From Gracilibacillus ureilyticus (GTDB taxonomy: Bacteria > Bacillota > Bacilli > Bacillales > Amphibacillaceae): a stretch of 51,679 nucleotides of DNA. The DNA is taken from assembly GCF_900111195.1 (NCBI RefSeq), contig NZ_FOGL01000018.1, positions 23,283 to 74,961 on the forward strand. The letters run 5' to 3'. The notes beneath the pieces are model-generated. The model made no database searches. It had not been told where the DNA came from and worked only from the letters and a program-made list of their open reading frames with translations. Made by a program: the position numbers and the translations under genes. This document shows, piece after piece, positions 19,746-29,816 of the stretch (the stretch's first letter is position 1; the number at the start of each line of letters is the position of its first letter).

Positions 19746-19902
19746 TGATCCTCCGAATGGCAGAGATGGGTTTACTGCAAGGCAGGATTCATTGCGGTGC
19801 AATTTCTATTGAAGTACGCCGAGATGCCAACATGATATAGTTATCCGATGTAGTTCACTGACGCTTCTTTCATTTAAAACCGGAAACTGCTCATTAATTT
19901 TT

Positions 19903-21525
19903 TTATCCGAAAAAATCTTCTTTATTTATCCCATCAATGATTAACTCCCCGGAATCTGTCGTTAAAGTAATCTTAAATTGTGTGGAACTGATTTTCTCAG
20001 CTTTAGCTTCTACAGCAGCATTTTCTAAAGCATTATTAATATAACTCACTAATCCCTCCACTGTTTCCAGATCATATGTCAACTGGATTGTTGCTTTATT
20101 TGTTCCATCACTTACAGAGAATTCACGATTTCCAGATGTATCAGTATCTGTTCCGTGTGCAACAGACTGTTCAAAGAAGTATGTCCAGTCAGTACCTTCT
20201 AGTGTAAAGGAGGAAGAAACTCCAGACTGATATGTACCTATCTGGAATGTATCATTTGACCCGTTAGCGTATATAGGACGGTTCATCAGTGCATCTGAAC
20301 CACCTTTATCAATATAGTACTGTTGAATATGGCTTTCTACCACACTTCCCATCGCTGCCCCTTTAGTGAAGTCTGTCGATAGTTTCCAATCAACGTATAC
20401 TGGAATACGATCTTCTCCAATGACAATGGTGAAATCCTTTCGATTCCCAGTAAAATCACCGACTGTTACCGGTTTACTAACAAGTTTTGCCTGAGTTGCA
20501 TAAACTGTTGAAAAATTGAAATCAGTTAACTCTTTACTCGTTATACTCATAGAGTCAATCGTTGTAACTGTAAATGAGCCCGCTCTAATTACCTGCCCAT
20601 CCTTAATTACTTGAACTGTAATTGTGACAGGTCCACCTGCTGTAACTCCTGTTATCTTTATGGTTCCAGTTGAATCTTCAGTTGCTGTAGCAATCGCTTC
20701 GCTTGAAGATATAAGTACAAGAGATTCTCCGTTTTCTAGCGACACTGAATTACTTAGGTCAGTTTCGGCATCTTTTACTGTTACGTTCTGCAGTCCCGAT
20801 AATGGTGTGACCTTGCTGTTTTCAAAAACTGTTATAGCCTGGTCCAATAATGCTTCTGCATCTGATAGTTGCTGCTCCGTTTTACTTGCTGCGCTATCTA
20901 AAACTAATTGTGCAGTATCTATAGCTGTTTTTAATACAGTTTTTGAGCCCACTATATACTGGCCAACTGATGTTCCTTCTTCTCCCTCCTCATAAAGATT
21001 TTCTGCTTCTGAAATTGTCTGAATTATTGCTGCAGGATCTCCAGCTGTTATTATGTTATTATTAAAGGTTGTAATTGCATTATTCAGAATTTCTGCAGCA
21101 CTGTCTATTTCAGCTTGCGTTTTATTTATCCTGTCATCATAAATCTCTTCAGCAGTTGTGACAGCTGCTGCCAAATCTTCTTTATCTACCTCTGATACCT
21201 GTCCTACTTCTGTACCTACAGTCACTTCACTTAACAGAATAGTCGCTGTACTTAATTTTTCATATAAATCCGTAGCATCTCCTGCCTTGATTACTTTGCC
21301 GTTAAATAATGCTAGAGCAGTAGTTAAGGTTTCAGTGGCACTGTCTATTTCAGCTTGTGTTTTATTTGCCCTGTCATCATAAACCTCCTGAGCAGTTGCG
21401 ACAGCTGCTGCTAAATCTTCTTTATCTACCTCTGATACCTGTCCTACTTTCGGTCCTACTGTTATTTCATTTAACACTTTAACTGCTGCAATTAATATTG
21501 AATTAAGTTCTATTACATTTATACT
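19903..21525 (-). CDS. Cassette 14 downstream exon: FIVAR-like repeat surface domain
   Basis: Open for 540 codons from AGT at 21525, which directly follows the intron-like end GGGAAU. The first internal GTG/ATG is not preceded by a ribosome site, so translation must come from an upstream exon. Residues 15-170 hold two or three copies of an about 80-residue helical FIVAR-type repeat (DLAAAV.TA.E.YDDR..KTQAEIDSA); the DNA of two copies (about 21160 and 21400) is almost identical with a 240-bp period. Then come an Ig-like segment (LQNVTVKDAETDLSNSVSLE) and a beta-rich C-terminus. No SLH domain or signal peptide. Last cassette of the array. Confidence 0.7.
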   Translation of the reverse strand, partial: SINVIELNSILIAAVKVLNEITVGPKVGQVSEVDKEDLAAAVATAQEVYDDRANKTQAEIDSATETLTTALALFNGKVIKAGDATDLYEKLSTATILLSEVTVGTEVGQVSEVDKEDLAAAVTTAEEIYDDRINKTQAEIDSAAEILNNAITTFNNNIITAGDPAAIIQTISEAENLYEEGEEGTSVGQYIVGSKTVLKTAIDTAQLVLDSAASKTEQQLSDAEALLDQAITVFENSKVTPLSGLQNVTVKDAETDLSNSVSLENGESLVLISSSEAIATATEDSTGTIKITGVTAGGPVTITVQVIKDGQVIRAGSFTVTTIDSMSITSKELTDFNFSTVYATQAKLVSKPVTVGDFTGNRKDFTIVIGEDRIPVYVDWKLSTDFTKGAAMGSVVESHIQQYYIDKGGSDALMNRPIYANGSNDTFQIGTYQSGVSSSFTLEGTDWTYFFEQSVAHGTDTDTSGNREFSVSDGTNKATIQLTYDLETVEGLVSYINNALENAAVEAKAEKISSTQFKITLTTDSGELIIDGINKEDFFG

Positions 21526-21640
21526 ATTCCCGTCTTATACGTTATCTTTGTCTACGTTTTATAACGAGCCTTCACCATGCGGGCGACTTTCATCGCACAC
21601 GGCGATCCATCAGCAGATAGCCGGAAACGCTTATTTCCCC
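21526..21640 (-). repeat. Group II intron domain IV(3')-V-VI copy 14
   Basis: RNA-sense order: GGGGAAAUAAG (3' strand of domain IV), CUGCUGAUGGA, domain V starting UCGCCGUGUGCGAU with GAAA tetraloop and GUCGC return strand, domain VI ending UAUAAGACGGGAAU. Intact in all core elements. Confidence 0.85.
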
Positions 21641-21785
21641 TCCTTAGTTTACTATATAATCAATCTTATTAAGTCGAATTTTATTATTCTTTAGCGAATC
21701 TTTAACCACCCTTTAATATTCTTTAAAAATTATTTAGCAGCATGCGGAAGTAACCTCGCAGTTTTCATCTCCTAAAACATAGAGA

Positions 21786-21822
21786 AATACTCTGCAAAAA
21801 GACTTTTCGCAGAGCAATTATT
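21786..21822 (-). terminator. Hairpin after cassette 13 exon
   Basis: GCTCTGCGAAAAG pairs with CTTTTTGCAGAGT, starting 7 nt after the cassette 13 stop codon. The downstream U-run is weak. Confidence 0.45.
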
Positions 21823-21828
21823 TTATCC

Positions 21829-23403
21829 CTAATTTAAAATAATGGTATCTTCTCTGGTAGAATCGATATTAAAACTTAATGTGATTTTTCTTTCAGAAGC
21901 TTCTGCATCTTGAATATATAACTGCAGATTATCCTGTTTCATAATTGTGTCATCACTTATCATATTTCCTAACGCAACTAGCTCTAGCTGAATCTTTCCG
22001 GAGCCGACTGCATTTGCAAATAAACCGTCACCTGTATTCCAAAATTCAGCCTTATCCAATCCCGCTGAAATAGATATTAAACTATTGGATCCACCGATAT
22101 TAGTAGGCCGTGTTTGGAAATCAGCATCATATATGGATAAGTCATCCCTTGCTGTGATTAATTGGACACGATCACCGGACGTGTTATCTTCCACTGTTAA
22201 CCCTGTTAAAGTTATTGTATTGGTAGCTTCATCCCAGGTATAACCGAGCGTAGTATTAAGTGTTTTTTCTCCGGTAGTTTGGTCATCTGCTATGATATTC
22301 CCCACCTGATCGCGGATAGCTCCATTTACCGTCATGATTTCCAGTGTATCACCTTTTGTTACTTCACCAGTGAAAGAAACATGGACTCTTATCATGGATT
22401 CTCCTCCAGTTAATTCGCTGCCATCTGTTTTCGTTATCGAATCAATGGTGACACTCGAAGGATTGCCGTCAGATGTTCCATCACTTGTGACTGCTTTAAT
22501 ATCAGATTTATCAATCGCAAGTTTTCCATCGGTGCCGCCAAACACTCCTTCAGAAAAGGTAACATCAATATATCCATTGTTCGGTTGTACTACACTACTT
22601 ATAATTTCAGGTGCCTTTGTATCCACTGTAACACTATTAACAGATGAAAAATTAGTATAATAGCTCCTATGGTTTCCTACTTCATCTGTTAAATCAAAGT
22701 GAAATACAGGTAACCCATTTTTAGTGCTGGAATCCACCGGAAAGTAAGCCCTCCATGTTAATGGATCCTTATCCCCTGCATCATCCAAGGTAACAGCATC
22801 GACCGTAACACCTTCTATATATGCCCTCATATTTGAAATAGTAGCCGCTTCAGCTGTACGAAACGATAAGGTAACGATATCACCTTCTCTCGCTATCTGA
22901 GAATGATTGGAATTATCAGATGTCATAGATTTTTCCGTTATCATAGGTGACTCTCTATCAATGACAAACGAAACAGTTATTGTGTTCCCTGCTTTATCTT
23001 GTACAATGAGCGTATAGTCACCATGTCTGTTGATGAATGTCCCGGAATCATACGGCTCTCCGTTTAATTCTGCTGTACCTCCTGTATAAACTGGCGTAAC
23101 ACCTGAGGCTCCATATGTGTTTCCATCGGTAACTCCAGTTACTTCCGGAAATACAGTATCAATTATGAACAGAACTACCGTTTTATTTCCAGCATAATCC
23201 GTCACAATTAACTGATATCTACCATCTTTTGTGATACTGTCCCCTAATAAATAAGGTTCTGAAGTATTATAGTTTCCATCATTATCAGAGTCCCTGTTTA
23301 AAATGACTGATTTTATATCAGAATCTGAACTATTTGGCCGGACACTTGAATTATAGAATTCGCCACTTGTAACACCGTTTATGATTGGTGCTGTTGTATC
23401 ACT
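21829..23403 (-). CDS. Cassette 13 downstream exon: Ig-like repeat surface domain
   Basis: Open for 524 codons from AGT at 23403. The first 66 codons precede any usable start: the peptide opens SDTTAPIINGVTSGEF and runs into TDYAGNKTVVLFI, a typical bacterial Ig-like/hyalin-type repeat that recurs (VQDKAGNTITVSFVID; LTDEVGNHRSYY). Later segments (VTFSEGVFGG; GDTLEIMTVNGAIRDQVGN) resemble SbsA/Big_5-type cohesive domains. No signal peptide or SLH. Lies beyond the oppositely oriented luxR-type gene, so it is not simply downstream of the intron core in one uninterrupted operon. Confidence 0.7.
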   Translation of the reverse strand, partial: SDTTAPIINGVTSGEFYNSSVRPNSSDSDIKSVILNRDSDNDGNYNTSEPYLLGDSITKDGRYQLIVTDYAGNKTVVLFIIDTVFPEVTGVTDGNTYGASGVTPVYTGGTAELNGEPYDSGTFINRHGDYTLIVQDKAGNTITVSFVIDRESPMITEKSMTSDNSNHSQIAREGDIVTLSFRTAEAATISNMRAYIEGVTVDAVTLDDAGDKDPLTWRAYFPVDSSTKNGLPVFHFDLTDEVGNHRSYYTNFSSVNSVTVDTKAPEIISSVVQPNNGYIDVTFSEGVFGGTDGKLAIDKSDIKAVTSDGTSDGNPSSVTIDSITKTDGSELTGGESMIRVHVSFTGEVTKGDTLEIMTVNGAIRDQVGNIIADDQTTGEKTLNTTLGYTWDEATNTITLTGLTVEDNTSGDRVQLITARDDLSIYDADFQTRPTNIGGSNSLISISAGLDKAEFWNTGDGLFANAVGSGKIQLELVALGNMISDDTIMKQDNLQLYIQDAEASERKITLSFNIDSTREDTIILN

Positions 23404-23518
23404 ACTCCCGCCTTATACCATTTATATCTCTTAGTTTTATAGCGAGCCTTCACCATGCAGGCGACTTTCATCGCACACGGCGATCCGTCAGCAGTATGAA
23501 TCTTTTCTTTATTTCCCC
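23404..23518 (-). repeat. Group II intron domain IV(3')-V-VI copy 13
   Basis: Starts GGGGAAAUAAAG; domain V has GCGAU-GAAA-GUCGC with CU bulge; domain VI ends UAUAAGGCGGGAGU, with AGU in place of the usual AAU before the exon. Confidence 0.85.
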
Positions 23519-23802
23519 AATTTTTTATTTTGAATCCATTAAGTCCTTCCTGTTATACCAGTCATTTGTAACAGTTGCCCTGTCTTCCCTTGTTCAAAAT
23601 AACTTCACCCTCCTGTCAGGTTAACTGTATGCCACCCTGACAGACACATAATAATGGTGCGCAGCAGAAATCAGAATCGTCAGCATCGCTTAATACCGCA
23701 TGTTATAGTGTTGCCTTGGTGTTTTTCTCACGAATCGAATCTGTATATCATCTCTCCTTTCTTAATCCCTCCATATTAATCTAGTCCATTTTATCCACTT
23801 TA

Positions 23803-23824
23803 GCATAGTAACTTTAGTTATGAT
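23803..23824. repeat. 22-bp repeat (copy 1 of 3)
   Basis: Begins GCATAGTAACTTTAGTTAT; near-identical copies at 34698-34719 and 35963-35984 lie about 30 nt upstream (RNA sense) of cassettes 8 and 7. The stretch 23519-24000 otherwise holds no gene. Confidence 0.7.
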
Positions 23825-24000
23825 TTAATTCATTTTTTACAAAATGTTTCCCTCTATATACCATTCATAGTTTTATGTGAACTCAAAAGCGATATAAATG
23901 GTAATTTTGAACTAGTATGATTGAAAGTCGCATAAAATATTTGTAAAATATACTTAGATATCCATTAAAGTAGAGATAATTATAGTAAGGGGAATCGGGA

Positions 24001-26256
24001 ATGGCAGAAGGACAAAAGCATTATATACCTGAAAGGCTCAGTACTACTTTTCATAGAATATTGAAGAAAAAAATAACGTTTATTAATGCTCCCGGGGGAT
24101 ATGGAAAATCAACCTTAACAAATCATTGGAGTATGGTAAGTGATTTTCCGTTTCGAAGCATGGAAATAACGGACTCCTGTAACAACCCACAAACACTACA
24201 CCTTCATCTGACACGAATTTTGAACGAAACAAAAGATACCAGAAGCATAATTGTTATTGATCATGTTCACCGGGTGAAAAATAAAGAGGCAATAAGCTCC
24301 CTGCAGGAATGTTTATTAAAGGCAAGTCCCAACATTCACTTCATTCTCTTATCCAGGGAATCAATTACTCCCTTAGCACATATATCTGATATTCAATATC
24401 AAACCCTTCAATTAAATGCTAATGATTTAAAGCTCACTCAGGAAGAAACAATAGGTTGGATTTCCAACCATACATCCTATTCTATTGAAATATCTGAAAA
24501 GCAATTAGAAGAGATATTTACAGTTACAGATGGCTGCCCCGCTTTACTTCAATTAGCTTATCAGCATTATTCCCAAGGTCAACTTCCCCTGATTGATGAA
24601 CAAGGAAGAGTTGCCCCTTTATTGGAAAAATTTATCGTAAATGAATGGATGAGTCAGCTTCCCGGTAAAGCAGTTAATCAGATGCGCCCTTTAACCATAC
24701 CACCTTATTTATCATTGGATTTTGCAAGGGAACTTCTACAGACTGATGTTCATTCTCTCTTTAACACCCTGGAACATCATTTGCTATTAAATAAAGTGCT
24801 TGTGGAAAGCCGGTGGATGTATTGCTTCCATCCTCTTGTCAGAGTCATCATAAAGGAGATTTTACCCGATAAGAAATTTAAAAGACCAGTATATGAAAAA
24901 ACCGCTTTATTCCTTGAAAAGGAAGGTTTCATAAAAGAAGCTTTTGATATGGCAATACTGGCAGATAAACCAGCGCTGGCTCTGCAATATTTAAAGAAGT
25001 TTGCCCCACAAGCACTTGAGCTAGAGGAATACGATACATTGCAAGGATGGTTTCATCGACTGGATCCCTTATATACTTCTGCAGATAAGGAGGCCGCTTC
25101 CCTTCAACATTGGACTTTAATCATGCTGAATAGAGCTGAAGAGAATGATAATAGTGGACAGAAAGCTAACCTTCTGTTGCAAACAGAAAAAGATACATGG
25201 ACGCCATATTTAGCTCTAAATCAGGGAAGTATTCCTTTTAACCGTAATAGCTTCGGGTTTAACGGGAACATTCATGAAACAGTAAAAGAACTGCAATTTC
25301 CCCATAAAACTTCTGCATTTACTCCATATCGAAAGCTGGCAATTGCAGAAGCGCTTTATGAACAAAATGACAAAATAGCCGCTAGAGAGTACCTGGAGAC
25401 TGTATGGCAATCAGCCATTGCAGATAAACACCCCGGTATCTCTATCCCTGCGTTATGGCTGGAACTTTTATGCCATCAATCAGAAGGGCGGATTAAAAAA
25501 GTACACTACCTTACCGAAGAGATATTTTTCCGCTCCCTCCAGACTAATAATCCTGTTTGGAGAAGAACTGGAAAAGCAATAAAGACATACACTCTACTGA
25601 ATGAGGGCTTTCTTGAGGATGCGGAAGATTGGCTGGCAGAACAAAAGGAGTTTTTGCACATTCTCTGGAATCAAATGACAAGTTTTGAATATTTCACACT
25701 TACACGATCACTGCTGGCTTTTCAAGAAGTGGAAGAGGCGGATAATTTACTTCGCCGAATGATAACATCAACATCAGCAGACAAAAATATTGGTAATCAT
25801 TTAGAGCGACGTTTACTTCAAACAATATGTGCAATTAAACTCGAACAAACGACAGAAGCAGAGCTATTATTAAAGGATGCATTAGAAGTCGGACACAAGT
25901 ATGGATATATCCGCTCTTTTCTCGATCAGGACCCTACTTTATTTCTAATTTTTCCTAATGTTAAAAACGATCTTCCTAGTCATTTAAGCGAATATTGTAC
26001 TAATTTATTGCAATTAGCGAATAAAGAGGAATCAAAGATATTGAATGATAACCCTGAAATGAAAAATGCTTTAACCCTGCACGAAATTGAAATCATCAAA
26101 TATATCCAACAGGGCTTTTCTAATCGAAAAATCGGGGACCAGCTGAATATTACGGAAGGTACGGTTAAAGGCCATCTTCATCGAATTTATAAAAAGTTAA
26201 ATGTAAGTAATAGAGTTCAGGCAGTGAAAGCAGCAGAAAATCAACTTTTATTGTAA
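24001..26256 (+). CDS. MalT-like LuxR-family ATP-dependent regulator
   Basis: A 751-residue STAND-type regulator: Walker A NAPGGYGKST (about 29-38), Walker B-like IIVIDHVHR (about 82-90), long alpha-helical TPR-like sensor region, and a C-terminal LuxR helix-turn-helix (LTLHEIEIIKYIQQGFSNR, then IGDQLNITEGTVKGHLHRIY, about 688-745). Start supported by AGGGGAATCGGG upstream. It is the only plus-strand gene inside the intron-cassette array and would be transcribed against read-through into cassettes 13-14. It may control nearby surface genes; the inducer is unknown. Confidence 0.9.
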   Translation: MAEGQKHYIPERLSTTFHRILKKKITFINAPGGYGKSTLTNHWSMVSDFPFRSMEITDSCNNPQTLHLHLTRILNETKDTRSIIVIDHVHRVKNKEAISSLQECLLKASPNIHFILLSRESITPLAHISDIQYQTLQLNANDLKLTQEETIGWISNHTSYSIEISEKQLEEIFTVTDGCPALLQLAYQHYSQGQLPLIDEQGRVAPLLEKFIVNEWMSQLPGKAVNQMRPLTIPPYLSLDFARELLQTDVHSLFNTLEHHLLLNKVLVESRWMYCFHPLVRVIIKEILPDKKFKRPVYEKTALFLEKEGFIKEAFDMAILADKPALALQYLKKFAPQALELEEYDTLQGWFHRLDPLYTSADKEAASLQHWTLIMLNRAEENDNSGQKANLLLQTEKDTWTPYLALNQGSIPFNRNSFGFNGNIHETVKELQFPHKTSAFTPYRKLAIAEALYEQNDKIAAREYLETVWQSAIADKHPGISIPALWLELLCHQSEGRIKKVHYLTEEIFFRSLQTNNPVWRRTGKAIKTYTLLNEGFLEDAEDWLAEQKEFLHILWNQMTSFEYFTLTRSLLAFQEVEEADNLLRRMITSTSADKNIGNHLERRLLQTICAIKLEQTTEAELLLKDALEVGHKYGYIRSFLDQDPTLFLIFPNVKNDLPSHLSEYCTNLLQLANKEESKILNDNPEMKNALTLHEIEIIKYIQQGFSNRKIGDQLNITEGTVKGHLHRIYKKLNVSNRVQAVKAAENQLLL

Positions 26257-26374
26257 CGAGATAAAAGAGAAGTAAGTCGAATATTTACCCACTTTGATGA
26301 GTTTAATCAGTACTTGGATTTATTTACAAAAAATTATTATAATTAAGTATCAATCCACATATTTCAGAGAAAAC

Positions 26375-26419
26375 AAAGGACACAACGAACGGCTCTCACC
26401 GCGAGTTGTGCCTTTTTTT
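26375..26419 (+). terminator. Intrinsic terminator after the luxR-type gene
   Basis: AAAGGACACAAC / GTTGTGCCTTTTTT with an interrupted stem and a T-run, about 120 bp after the stop codon. Confidence 0.7.
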
Positions 26420-26449
26420 AGAACTGCGCAAAACTTTGTGAATAACAAT

Positions 26450-26890
26450 TTATTCCACTGTCACCTTTTCAAAAGGTTCGCCACTTTTATGTGTTTGAAT
26501 ATCTACCGAATATTCCGGGTATGCCTCTTTTAATTTGTTGGCATATGTCTCTGCAATCCCTTTTGCAGTCGCATTATCCATTGCTGAATCAACTTCCACA
26601 TCAGCTATTACATACCCGCCACCATCTTCTGTAATAAGAAGGGATACATCTACAATACCTTCTTCATTCAACATCTCTTTTTCTATATCTTCATTATGCT
26701 GGGCAGATTCCGACTTATCCACGACTTTTTGTTCCTTTTCGGGTTCAGCTGCTTCTTCTGACTCTTTCTCTGTTGATTCTTCATTTTCTGTTTCAGGACT
26801 TTCCTGATTCTCTGATTCACTATCTGAACATCCCATAATTGTGATCATTGCAAGAAGCAACATTAACATCATTAACAAATATTTCTTCAA
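26450..26890 (-). CDS. Small acidic lipoprotein
   Basis: A 146-residue protein with lipobox IMGC, a Glu/Ser-rich tether (residues 22-65) and a compact C-terminal domain (VDVSLLITEDGGGYVIADVE; YANKLKEAYPEYSVDI) reminiscent of small lipoproteins of unknown function in Bacillaceae. The SD-like AGGTGTCC is upstream. Secreted and membrane-tethered; role unknown. Confidence 0.8.
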   Translation of the reverse strand: MKKYLLMMLMLLLAMITIMGCSDSESENQESPETENEESTEKESEEAAEPEKEQKVVDKSESAQHNEDIEKEMLNEEGIVDVSLLITEDGGGYVIADVEVDSAMDNATAKGIAETYANKLKEAYPEYSVDIQTHKSGEPFEKVTVE

Positions 26891-27045
26891 TTGCTGGACA
26901 CCTCCGTCATTTTTTATCTATCATTATTAAAAAATAGCTTAATAACTATACATTTTTGAAGTCACAAATTTAATTATACTAAATGTAAACAAAATGGCAA
27001 GAATTTAATTGTAAATTACACTTCAGCATTATTTAGATAACATAG

Positions 27046-27085
27046 AAAAAGGCCCTAATGGGATTTCACCCACCAGGACCTCTTT
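27046..27085 (-). terminator. Intrinsic terminator of the 27131-29179 gene
   Basis: RNA sense AGGUCCUGGUGGG / CCCAUUAGGGCCU followed by UUUUUC; 46 nt after the stop codon. Confidence 0.8.
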
Positions 27086-27130
27086 TAGTATGGTCAAAAA
27101 AAGTTGTATCTCATCATTCATTGATTCTCA

Positions 27131-29179
27131 TTATCGCAGAGTTGGCTCAATATCCTGTAAATTATTAATAGGGATAATCTCGATTGTTTCAGCATTATTG
27201 CTCACATTTAAATCAAAAACAAGCCAATACTCGTCTTCTCCATCAGTTCTTGGAATACTGAATGTGTGATTTGGAGTGCTTTCATTCCCAAGGAAAACCG
27301 ATACTTCTGCACCTGACAAGCTTAATGTACTCATACCAGAAAAATGATGAACATAGAATCTATATTCGCCATCTACCAATTGTCGGATTGTTGTTGTTTC
27401 AGGTCCATATGATTGAGTGTCATCCCAATCTAAGTCGGCATAGGTAATCCCGTTTTCGACTTCTTGCTTATTATAATAAGCAATATGGAATGGTTCTCCA
27501 TCGATTCCAGGTCCTAATAAATGTGAATCTAAGTCACGTGGATCCTGGTCCCAAGTTAACATAATCTTTACTTCTGTAGACGCAGCTGCACGAATAGCAG
27601 TCTCATTTTGATTAGTTAAGAACACATCACTTGGTGCACTGCCTATCATATAGCTTGTAACAAATCCGTCACCAGATAATTCACCTGTATACATTCCAGC
27701 AGGTAAGTTAACTGAATAATATCCATTTTCATCTGTAGTTACTTCCTCAGCCACTACTCCTTCTTGTACACCATTTCCTTCACGAAACTTAATTGTTATC
27801 CCTGAAATCCCATTACCTTGTACATCTGTAATTCTTCCAGAGAAACCTGTTCCAATTTGATAAGAATCACTTACTACAGCTCCGCTTACTCTAGGAGAAT
27901 TGGACGACACTGTAATCTCTACCGTTTTACCAATATTTCCATACAAAGGAATTGGGTCATAAGTTATTCGATTATGGTTACTATTTAATCGAACATTTGT
28001 TAATTCGTAACTTTCACCCTCAATCGTTGCAGTCACATTGAAATCAGCAATTGAGACACCTGTAATCACACTATCTGCATTGAGATTAATACTAGAAGCA
28101 TTTGCATCTATTGAATTTAGCTGAATGCTATCTACATCTGAATAGCTGTCGGTTACATCCTCACCTCCGATATTTACAGATGTTGTATCAATATCTAACA
28201 CAACATTTTGAGGTCTTTGAGATAAAGTAGAACCGTTGGAATTAATTTGCGCAAATCGGATATTCCCTTGACCAAGCACATGAGCAGCTGCATTTAAAAT
28301 CAAGGATTCAATATCTGTTTCTTCACTTAGATCAATCTGAATATCGCTAGCACGAGAATTTATTGTCTCAAATTGACCCACAAGACGAACCTGTGCAGTA
28401 TCCCCAACTGATTGCATTGTTTCTGACACTACTACATCTTCAAATCCATTTGCATTATTATCTAAGCCTTCTTCTTCAACAATTGTCGGTGTTTCTAGTT
28501 GTACTTCATATACTTGAGAATTACCTTGTGCAACAATTCTAACTGCCCCAGTATTTTTATTTACTATAACAGTTGCTAATACGGTATCATTAAAATATAT
28601 ACTATTTTCTCCACCACCATTAACAACCGTTTCACCATCTACGGTTACATTATTAAGTGTAACTTCACCTTCACCAATTCCTTCTGCTAATACTAAATTA
28701 CCTGTAATATGTACATTGCTTAAAGTAACTCCAGGGCTATTAATTGTCACATCTCCATTAATCGTTTCTACAGAAGAAGCAGGACCGTATTCACCCGGAG
28801 CATTAATTTCACTAGGAATACTGTCATTAGGATTAATTAATTCAAATAATTCACTTAAAGAAAGATTTGGATTTTGGTATTTTAAAAGATTTAAGTCAAC
28901 AATATCATACTTTACACCTTCCGAAATGATATTTTTAACTGAAAATCTAGCAGATCCACCTTCATTAAAAAAAGTATTAAAATCATAATCTGCTACTTCT
29001 TGTCCTAACCTTAATAAGTTCAAATCCAGTGAACTTATTACTTGGTTTTCACCATTCAATTCAATTTCCAATTGATCGATACCAGCGGCTTCAACCGGAA
29101 CTTCAGCCACTACAGCAGGAGTAACTGCAGCAATCACCGCAACAGCACCAAGCGGTATCATTTTCTTATATTTCCTCAT
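27131..29179 (-). CDS. Secreted surface protein with CarboxypepD_reg and DUF2135-like domains
   Basis: A 682-residue exported protein: signal peptide (1-32), an N-terminal module with SLDLNLL...VDLNLLK (about 48-110) shared with the S-layer-type protein at 41365-43668, a beta-helix-like middle, a carboxypeptidase regulatory-like (peptidase-associated) domain (SGRITDVQGNGISGITIKF), and a C-terminal YfaP/DUF2135-like domain (LTWDQDPRDLDSHLLGPG; GEYRFYVHHFSG). It has its own ribosome site (GGAGGGGAAAAG) and -10 box (TATAAT near 29225), so it is an independent gene, not a cassette exon. No SLH; wall attachment may use the shared N-terminal module (inference). Confidence 0.85.
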   Translation of the reverse strand: MRKYKKMIPLGAVAVIAAVTPAVVAEVPVEAAGIDQLEIELNGENQVISSLDLNLLRLGQEVADYDFNTFFNEGGSARFSVKNIISEGVKYDIVDLNLLKYQNPNLSLSELFELINPNDSIPSEINAPGEYGPASSVETINGDVTINSPGVTLSNVHITGNLVLAEGIGEGEVTLNNVTVDGETVVNGGGENSIYFNDTVLATVIVNKNTGAVRIVAQGNSQVYEVQLETPTIVEEEGLDNNANGFEDVVVSETMQSVGDTAQVRLVGQFETINSRASDIQIDLSEETDIESLILNAAAHVLGQGNIRFAQINSNGSTLSQRPQNVVLDIDTTSVNIGGEDVTDSYSDVDSIQLNSIDANASSINLNADSVITGVSIADFNVTATIEGESYELTNVRLNSNHNRITYDPIPLYGNIGKTVEITVSSNSPRVSGAVVSDSYQIGTGFSGRITDVQGNGISGITIKFREGNGVQEGVVAEEVTTDENGYYSVNLPAGMYTGELSGDGFVTSYMIGSAPSDVFLTNQNETAIRAAASTEVKIMLTWDQDPRDLDSHLLGPGIDGEPFHIAYYNKQEVENGITYADLDWDDTQSYGPETTTIRQLVDGEYRFYVHHFSGMSTLSLSGAEVSVFLGNESTPNHTFSIPRTDGEDEYWLVFDLNVSNNAETIEIIPINNLQDIEPTLR

Positions 29180-29423
29180 CTTTTCCCCTCCAAAAATATA
29201 GTATATTTAGACTAGTACCTGGTTATTATATCACATTAATTTTTCTAGGTATAGCTAATTATCCATAATATTGGTTATTCTACTTCTAATAGTTTAGATA
29301 AATCTCCATTACGACTGGGACAATATAACCACAAGAACATTACTTCATTCGATATTTTTACTATGTTTTAAGGCACTAATAATCCTAATAATCTCTATAT
29401 ACATGAAAAAATATTTGCAAAGC

Positions 29424-29453
29424 AAAAACCCTAATTTCATAAATAAATTAGGG
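29424..29453 (-). terminator. Intrinsic terminator after cassette 12
   Basis: CCCUAAUUU / AAAUUAGGG with a 7-nt loop followed by UUUUUG in RNA sense. Confidence 0.8.
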
Positions 29454-29514
29454 TCTGGAACTGAACCAAAGTTCTTACATATTAAAGTCATCCGTTTGAT
29501 AAGCTTACTATGTA

Positions 29515-29658
29515 CTAAAAATATCCTTTACCAGCCAGAAAGGCCATTTCCCTGTCCATCTCTACAGAAGTTAATGTTAGCCCACATCCAACTCCCCCAT
29601 TTGGTGCTTTTCCATCTTTCCACGTAATACCGGGATATGCAACACTAAAATTTTGGCT
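29515..29658 (-). CDS. Cassette 12 downstream exon (short, degenerate cassette)
   Basis: 47 codons open from AGC at 29658 (SQNFSVAYPGITWKDG, ending LAGKGYF), in the same phase as the intact cassettes and after a decayed domain V-VI that ends GGAGAAA. Family not recognised. The decayed intron part suggests the exon is no longer spliced. Confidence 0.4.
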   Translation of the reverse strand, partial: SQNFSVAYPGITWKDGKAPNGGVGCGLTLTSVEMDREMAFLAGKGYF

Positions 29659-29745
29659 TTTCTCCACTTATGCTATATCAAATCCTTTCGATCGAGCCTT
29701 ACCGTACGAGAGACTTTCGTCATATTCATTTATTCGGTATCCCAA
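29659..29745 (-). repeat. Degenerate domain V-VI copy 12
   Basis: Retains GACGAAAGUCUC loop region, GGUAAGGCUCGAUCGAAAGG and AUAAGUGGAGAAA-AGC, but the 5' half of domain V and the domain IV strand are not recognisable. Confidence 0.5.
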
Positions 29746-29816
29746 GATCTTCTTCCTATTCCATCACTATTATAAGAAAAAAACAGGGTTTATGAAGCAG
29801 GGAAATCCTCCTACTT

